From: Planctomycetota bacterium
GTDB taxonomy: Bacteria > Planctomycetota > MHYJ01 > JACQXL01 > JAVHLO01
Length of the DNA stretch: 8,491 nucleotides
Direction: 5' to 3'
Assembly (NCBI GenBank): GCA_031082105.1
Contig: JAVHLO010000142.1
Span: forward strand, 1-8,491
In this document: one piece after another, positions 5,576 to 8,491 of the stretch
Position numbering within the stretch: the stretch's first letter is position 1
Layout of the letters: each line of letters begins with the position of its first letter
Translations under genes and position numbers: made by a program
Notes under the pieces: generated by a model
Databases searched by the model: none
What the model was told of the DNA's origin: nothing
The model's input: the letters and a program-made list of their open reading frames with translations, nothing else

Positions 5576-7471
5576 ATGAGAACGCTTGCTGGTTCACTGC
5601 TGATGGTCTCTCTCGTCGCCCTGTTCGCGGGGGCTGCGTACACGCAGACCACCGCCGACATCGTCGGCACGTGGGTAGCCACCGTGAAAGACAAGAAGAT
5701 AGAGATGGCGCTGAATGCCGACGGGGCAATGGTCTTCGCAGGCCACAAGGGAACGTACTCGGTCGAGCCGGGCCAGCTCAACGTCACACTGGGCGGCCAG
5801 CCGGGCAAGTACGGCCTGAAGGTCGCGGGCGACAAGCTCTGGTTGACCGGTGCGGATCTTGGTGGGACACTGGAGTTCAACCGGCAGGGAAGCCGGCCAC
5901 CTGCGGAACAGCCCGCCAAGGTCGACCCGACCCCCGCGCCGCAGATCAAGGGGATCGATATCTACACGAGCAAGCAGGACAAGTCGGTGAAGATCGGCTA
6001 CCCGCGCGGATGGACGGTCAGCGAGCATCAACTCGGGATCACCGTGGCGGAGAAACCGGGCGCGGCGGATACGGCCGGGCTCGACGTGCTTCTGCTGGCG
6101 GTCCAGGAAAACGTCAAGACGAACGAAGACCTCGCCAAGGCCGTGATCGAGAACCTGCGACAGAGCTCATACCCGGACATCAAAGTGGCCCAACAGCAGG
6201 CCCATCCCCAGGCGCCGGGGCTGCTGGTGGTCGAGGCGGCGTTCACCGCGGGCGGAGTCCCCTACCTGGCCCATGCGTGGTGCGCGGCGAACCCACAGCA
6301 GAAGATGGGGCTGTTCGCCACCTTCTACGCGCCAAAGAACCGCTACGCGGCGTTCAATGCGGAGGGACTCCTCGCCGCGTGTGTCGTCCCGATGTTCGGC
6401 GGCGACAAGGCAGCCGCAACACCCGCGGCAGGCGCAGGCATGAAGACCGGTACGGTCTCCAGCAACCGGCAGATACTCTTCCTCCGCCAGATCAAGGAAG
6501 GACTGGAAATCTGCAAACTCGATCCGTCCACGGGCAACGTCACCGTGGATGAGAAGGTGACGTCGACCAAGATGTCCCATCCCGCGATGAGTCTCGACGG
6601 CAAGACGACCGTCCTTGCGGCCTCGCGCATGTGCCACCTGTTCGGCCAGCAGGCCGGTGGAAAGGGCTTCACCATCCAGGTGCGCGACCCCAAGAATGAG
6701 GCGTACGTCGAGCACCCGTCCGTCTCGCGCGATGGGAAGCTCGTCGCAACGCGCCTGAAGTCATACCAGTACTGTGGGCGCATGGACGTGGTCAACTGGT
6801 CGGGCTCGTACGAGTACTCGCGCAGCGCGATCGGGACGTGGTTCACGGTGGTCGCCTTCAACACCGAGACGCAGAAGGCGCACGCCATCTACTACAACGA
6901 TCCCGAACTGCCGAACGTCATGATCGACGAACGCGCGCTCGGCCCGGTCTTCTCGCCCACGGAGGACATCCTCGTCTACGCCGACGAGCGTGGCAAGATC
7001 TCCGTCTGCGACGCCATCACCGGCAAGCAGGCGCGCGAACTGAAGTCCGAACTCACCATCCTCGACTACTCCGGCCTTGCGTTCTCGCCCGACGGCGCGC
7101 AACTCGCCTTCTTCGGCAGCACGAGCGTGGCCGGACAGGACGTCTTCGGCGGCACCGCCTACACGATCGTGACGACGGACATCCGGACCGGCGCGCAGAA
7201 GCAGCACGCCATCCCCGGCGCGATCAGGCCGTACGCCCCGTCCGAGACGCGCGCGATCGTCTGCCTCGATTTCTCGCCGGACGGCCGCTACGTGGTGTTC
7301 AGCGGGACCTTGCGTGACGCTGGCGAGTCATGGGCGGTCGCCCAGTACCGCGAACTCGCCGGAATGGAGCTTCTGCCGGTGGACATCTTCGTGCTCGACC
7401 TGCAGACCGGCAGCGCGCACAGGCTGACGCAGGACGGCAAGAGCTTCGACCCGGTGTGGAAGGGAAGGTGA
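5576..7471 (+). CDS. Exported beta-propeller (WD40/TolB-like) protein with PsbP/DcrB-like middle domain
   Basis: The protein has 631 residues and no named function that I recognise. Residues 1-24 form a signal peptide (M-R-T start, hydrophobic L/V/A core, small residues near 18-24), so it is probably periplasmic or secreted. Residues about 27-103 form a small beta-rich domain starting D-I-V-G-T-W and ending G-G-T-L-E-F, like the lipocalin-type 'GTW...' domains of many exported bacterial proteins. After a Pro-rich linker (107-123), residues about 125-275 look like a PsbP/DcrB-type domain (V-K-I-G-Y-P-R-G-W near 138-146). An Ala/Gly linker leads to repeated propeller blades with SPDG or SxDG turns: MSLDGK 338-343, VSRDGK 383-388, FSPTED 459-464, FSPDGA 503-508, FSPDGR 566-571, and a last blade ending D-P-V-W. 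Such domains usually bind proteins or ligands; no catalytic motif is seen. The gene has its own promoter and Shine-Dalgarno. The stop is TGA at 7469-7471. Domain names are from fold-pattern recall and are moderately sure. Confidence 0.9.
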   Translation: MRTLAGSLLMVSLVALFAGAAYTQTTADIVGTWVATVKDKKIEMALNADGAMVFAGHKGTYSVEPGQLNVTLGGQPGKYGLKVAGDKLWLTGADLGGTLEFNRQGSRPPAEQPAKVDPTPAPQIKGIDIYTSKQDKSVKIGYPRGWTVSEHQLGITVAEKPGAADTAGLDVLLLAVQENVKTNEDLAKAVIENLRQSSYPDIKVAQQQAHPQAPGLLVVEAAFTAGGVPYLAHAWCAANPQQKMGLFATFYAPKNRYAAFNAEGLLAACVVPMFGGDKAAATPAAGAGMKTGTVSSNRQILFLRQIKEGLEICKLDPSTGNVTVDEKVTSTKMSHPAMSLDGKTTVLAASRMCHLFGQQAGGKGFTIQVRDPKNEAYVEHPSVSRDGKLVATRLKSYQYCGRMDVVNWSGSYEYSRSAIGTWFTVVAFNTETQKAHAIYYNDPELPNVMIDERALGPVFSPTEDILVYADERGKISVCDAITGKQARELKSELTILDYSGLAFSPDGAQLAFFGSTSVAGQDVFGGTAYTIVTTDIRTGAQKQHAIPGAIRPYAPSETRAIVCLDFSPDGRYVVFSGTLRDAGESWAVAQYRELAGMELLPVDIFVLDLQTGSAHRLTQDGKSFDPVWKGR

Positions 7472-7488
7472 GGGACTACGCGGGGATC

Positions 7489-7515
7489 CGAGGACCAAGC
7501 CTCGTTTTGCGCTTT
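7489..7515 (+). terminator. Possible weak intrinsic terminator of the propeller gene
   Basis: CGAGG (7489-7493) pairs with CCTCG (7500-7504) around a six-base loop and is followed by TTTTGCGCTTTTT. The stem is only five pairs and the T-run is interrupted, so it may be weak. Its position, 17 bases after the stop, is right. Confidence 0.35.
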
Positions 7516-7534
7516 TTGTGGCTTTTCGTGGCCA
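7509..7534. repeat. Dispersed-type motif CTTTTTGTGGC...CGTGGCC
   Basis: The stretch has two similar halves (TTTTTGTGGC and TTTTCGTGGC, ten bases apart). It resembles, from memory, an intergenic motif of the form 'CTTTTTGTGGCnnnTTCGTGGC' seen in PVC-type genomes. It lies in the non-coding convergent junction. The short internal duplication is seen directly; the family link is recall. Confidence 0.4.
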
Positions 7535-7545
7535 ACTCCGTATTC

Positions 7546-7590
7546 GAAAACATGTCGGATTTTGTTTGACCTTTTGGCGGTAGAGTACGG
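7546..7590. repeat. Imperfect direct repeat, copy 1
   Basis: It shares the ordered blocks GAAAAC, GTC-GATT, GTTTGAC, TTT and TAGAGTACGG with copy 2 at 7786-7828. Over the 37 bases from GTC to the end, 27 are identical, and the last ten match perfectly. Copy 1 has two extra bases after GAAAAC. The blocks GTTTGAC and TAGAGT look a little like promoter boxes, but the space between TTGACC and TAGAGT is only nine bases, and no plus-strand gene follows. Confidence 0.7.
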
Positions 7591-7607
7591 GCAGCGGGCG
7601 TTGCCCG
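7588..7607. repeat. Small GC hairpin after direct repeat copy 1
   Basis: CGGGCA (7588-7593) and TGCCCG (7602-7607) pair around an eight-base loop. An alternative is CGGGC (7595-7599) with GCCCG (7603-7607) around GTT. No T-run follows. Confidence 0.5.
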
Positions 7608-7639
7608 ACCCCCAAGAGGCTCAGAGGAAACCTCCGAAG

Positions 7640-7769
7640 AAATCCCAAATTCCAACGACCAAATCCCAACAAAATCCCAAGCCCCAAATCCCAATCTCTA
7701 TTGTCGGCGGGTGTTGGGATTTGGATTTTGGGGCCGTATTGGGATTTGGGATTTGGTCATTGAGATTTC
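7640..7769. repeat. Nested CCAAATCCCAA inverted-repeat element
   Basis: AAATCCCAA-type units fill the left half and their reverse complements fill the right half. GACCAAATCCCAA (7657-7669) pairs perfectly with TTGGGATTTGGTC (7746-7758). Inside it, CCAAATCCCAA (7684-7694) pairs with TTGGGATTTGG (7714-7724), and GCCCCAAA (7681-7688) can alternatively pair with the T/G-rich TTTTGGGGC at about 7726-7734. The loop is about 19 bases. The element is clearly richer in A/T than its surroundings. This repeat type is familiar from PVC and candidate-phylum intergenic regions. No gene is seen; it separates two convergent genes and could stop transcripts from both sides. Confidence 0.85.
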
Positions 7770-7785
7770 TCCTCCGGCTCGACAA

Positions 7786-7828
7786 GAAAACGTCAGATTC
7801 CGTTTGACGTTTCCTGCATAGAGTACGG
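7786..7828. repeat. Imperfect direct repeat, copy 2
   Basis: This is the second copy of the element at 7546-7590, in the same orientation. It ends at the base before the stop codon (reverse TAG, 7829-7831) of the minus-strand gene. The two copies bracket the CCAAATCCCAA inverted repeat. Confidence 0.7.
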
Positions 7829-8491
7829 CTACCCCGGCCCGCGCAGCGACTTTCCGCACTTGGCGCAAGTGTTGCCCCGCAGGAACCCGAACTGGTCGCA
7901 GGTCGGGCAGAACCCGTATTTCACACGCATGAACGGCATGAAGAGGAGCCACAGCAGGATCCACAGCACGAGGATCGCGACGCCGAACCACACGCTCCGC
8001 GGGAACCACACGAAGACGTTCTCCTTGAGTTTTCCCGCCGGCAGCTTGCGGAGTAGTTCCGACAGCTTCGTCATCAACGGCAGCGATTCGGTCTTGAAGT
8101 AGACAAGCACTCCCAGCCCGACGAACCCAAGCCACCAGATCACGGCCCTGATCACGCGCATGACCTTGGCGAGCTTCATGCGTGATCCGAGCCGGTCGAG
8201 GAACCCCTTGAACTCCGGCCTGAGCATCACCTCCGAGAACCCCTTCTGCTGGAACAACGGCTGGAATGCCCGCTGGCGCAGGAGGAGTTTCAATGACGGG
8301 TGCGCGATGACCCCGGCGCCGGTCCCGGCCTTGTCGAGTTCATAGATGGCCATGGTGGAGAGCATTGCGCGGTAGTTGGGATCCAGCCGCCAGCTCTCGG
8401 GAATGGCGTCCTCGCGGGAGACTGGCCTGGCCGGCTTCTGTACTTGCGCGGGTGCAGCGGCATGGGCAGGAGCGGGAGCGGCGGCGGGTTG
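7829..8491 (-). CDS. Membrane protein with C-terminal zinc ribbon, C-terminal part (5' end outside window)
   Basis: I do not recognise this protein. On the minus strand the frame is open from the window edge for 220 codons to a TAG at 7829-7831. An internal ATG at 8363-8365 exists, but the frame continues upstream of it with coding character (Ala/Pro-rich, then R-E-D-A-I-P-E-S-W-R-L-D-P-N-Y), so the true start is probably beyond 8491. Counting from the edge, residues 1-23 form an Ala/Pro linker. About 40-110 is a helical, charged region (L-L-L-R-Q-R-A-F-Q-P-L-F, then P-E-F-K-G-F-L-D). Membrane segments are at about 113-132 and 167-187. A zinc ribbon follows, with cysteines C195-x2-C198 and C209-x2-C212 directly before the end. 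By the positive-inside rule the ribbon is probably cytoplasmic. The linker suggests another domain further upstream. It converges with the propeller gene. Confidence 0.8.
   Translation of the reverse strand, partial: QPAAAPAPAHAAAPAQVQKPARPVSREDAIPESWRLDPNYRAMLSTMAIYELDKAGTGAGVIAHPSLKLLLRQRAFQPLFQQKGFSEVMLRPEFKGFLDRLGSRMKLAKVMRVIRAVIWWLGFVGLGVLVYFKTESLPLMTKLSELLRKLPAGKLKENVFVWFPRSVWFGVAILVLWILLWLLFMPFMRVKYGFCPTCDQFGFLRGNTCAKCGKSLRGPG

Noticed and set aside
5671..6552. Plus-strand open frame of 293 codons inside the propeller gene
   Set aside because: It overlaps a protein with a signal peptide, a strong Shine-Dalgarno and domain structure in another frame, and its Arg/Gly-rich product has no features.
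7561..7590. Promoter from GTTTGAC and TAGAGT in the direct repeats
   Set aside because: The spacing of nine bases between the boxes is far too short for sigma70, and no plus-strand gene follows either copy.
7476..7807. Small open frames with Trp/Phe/Gly-rich or Gln/Pro-rich products at the convergent junction
   Set aside because: They are translations of the CCAAATCCCAA repeat on both strands and not genes.

Overview
The window is GC-rich chromosomal DNA from a bacterium. It holds three complete or nearly complete plus-strand genes and the C-terminal end of one minus-strand gene. No mobile-element gene, rRNA, tRNA or CRISPR array was seen. The SMC sequence, an exported multi-domain beta-propeller protein, and several dispersed intergenic repeat types (heptamer TGCAACC runs, CCAAATCCCAA inverted repeats, a 'GAGTGCGGCGGCAAGCGCAGCGCGAC'-like element, split here as GAGTGCGGCGGCAAGC and GCAGCGCGAC) resemble what is common in PVC-superphylum and neighbouring candidate-phylum genomes. 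That placement is an impression from recall, not a test.

Layout. Positions 73-4086 encode a condensin-type SMC protein of 1337 residues, longer than the usual 1150-1200. Its extra length is mostly Ala/Pro-rich in-frame insertions at the coil/hinge border and just before the C-terminal head. After a 44-base gap filled by a heptamer repeat array, 4131-5315 encodes an RtcA-type RNA 3'-phosphate cyclase. It carries an insertion of about 45 residues, and its start codon lies inside the repeat array. A 106-bp GC-rich inverted-repeat element (5354-5459) follows. A well-formed sigma70-type promoter (5468-5496) and a strong Shine-Dalgarno (5562-5567) then lead to 5576-7471, an exported protein with a small beta-rich N-terminal domain, a PsbP/DcrB-like middle and a WD40/TolB-like propeller. 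The convergent junction 7472-7828 holds a weak terminator-like hairpin, a pair of 43-45 bp imperfect direct repeats and, between them, an AT-richer nested inverted repeat. From 7829 to the window edge the minus strand encodes the end of a two-TM membrane protein with a C-terminal zinc ribbon.

How the parts work together. smc and rtcA may share a transcript because the gap is short and no clear promoter lies between them, but their functions (chromosome organisation and RNA-end processing) are not known to be linked. The propeller gene has its own promoter. I see no defence system or biosynthetic cluster. The most unusual property is repeat invasion: every intergenic junction, and the interiors of two otherwise conserved housekeeping genes, carry palindromic or low-complexity sequence, several of dispersed-repeat type and maintained in frame inside the genes.
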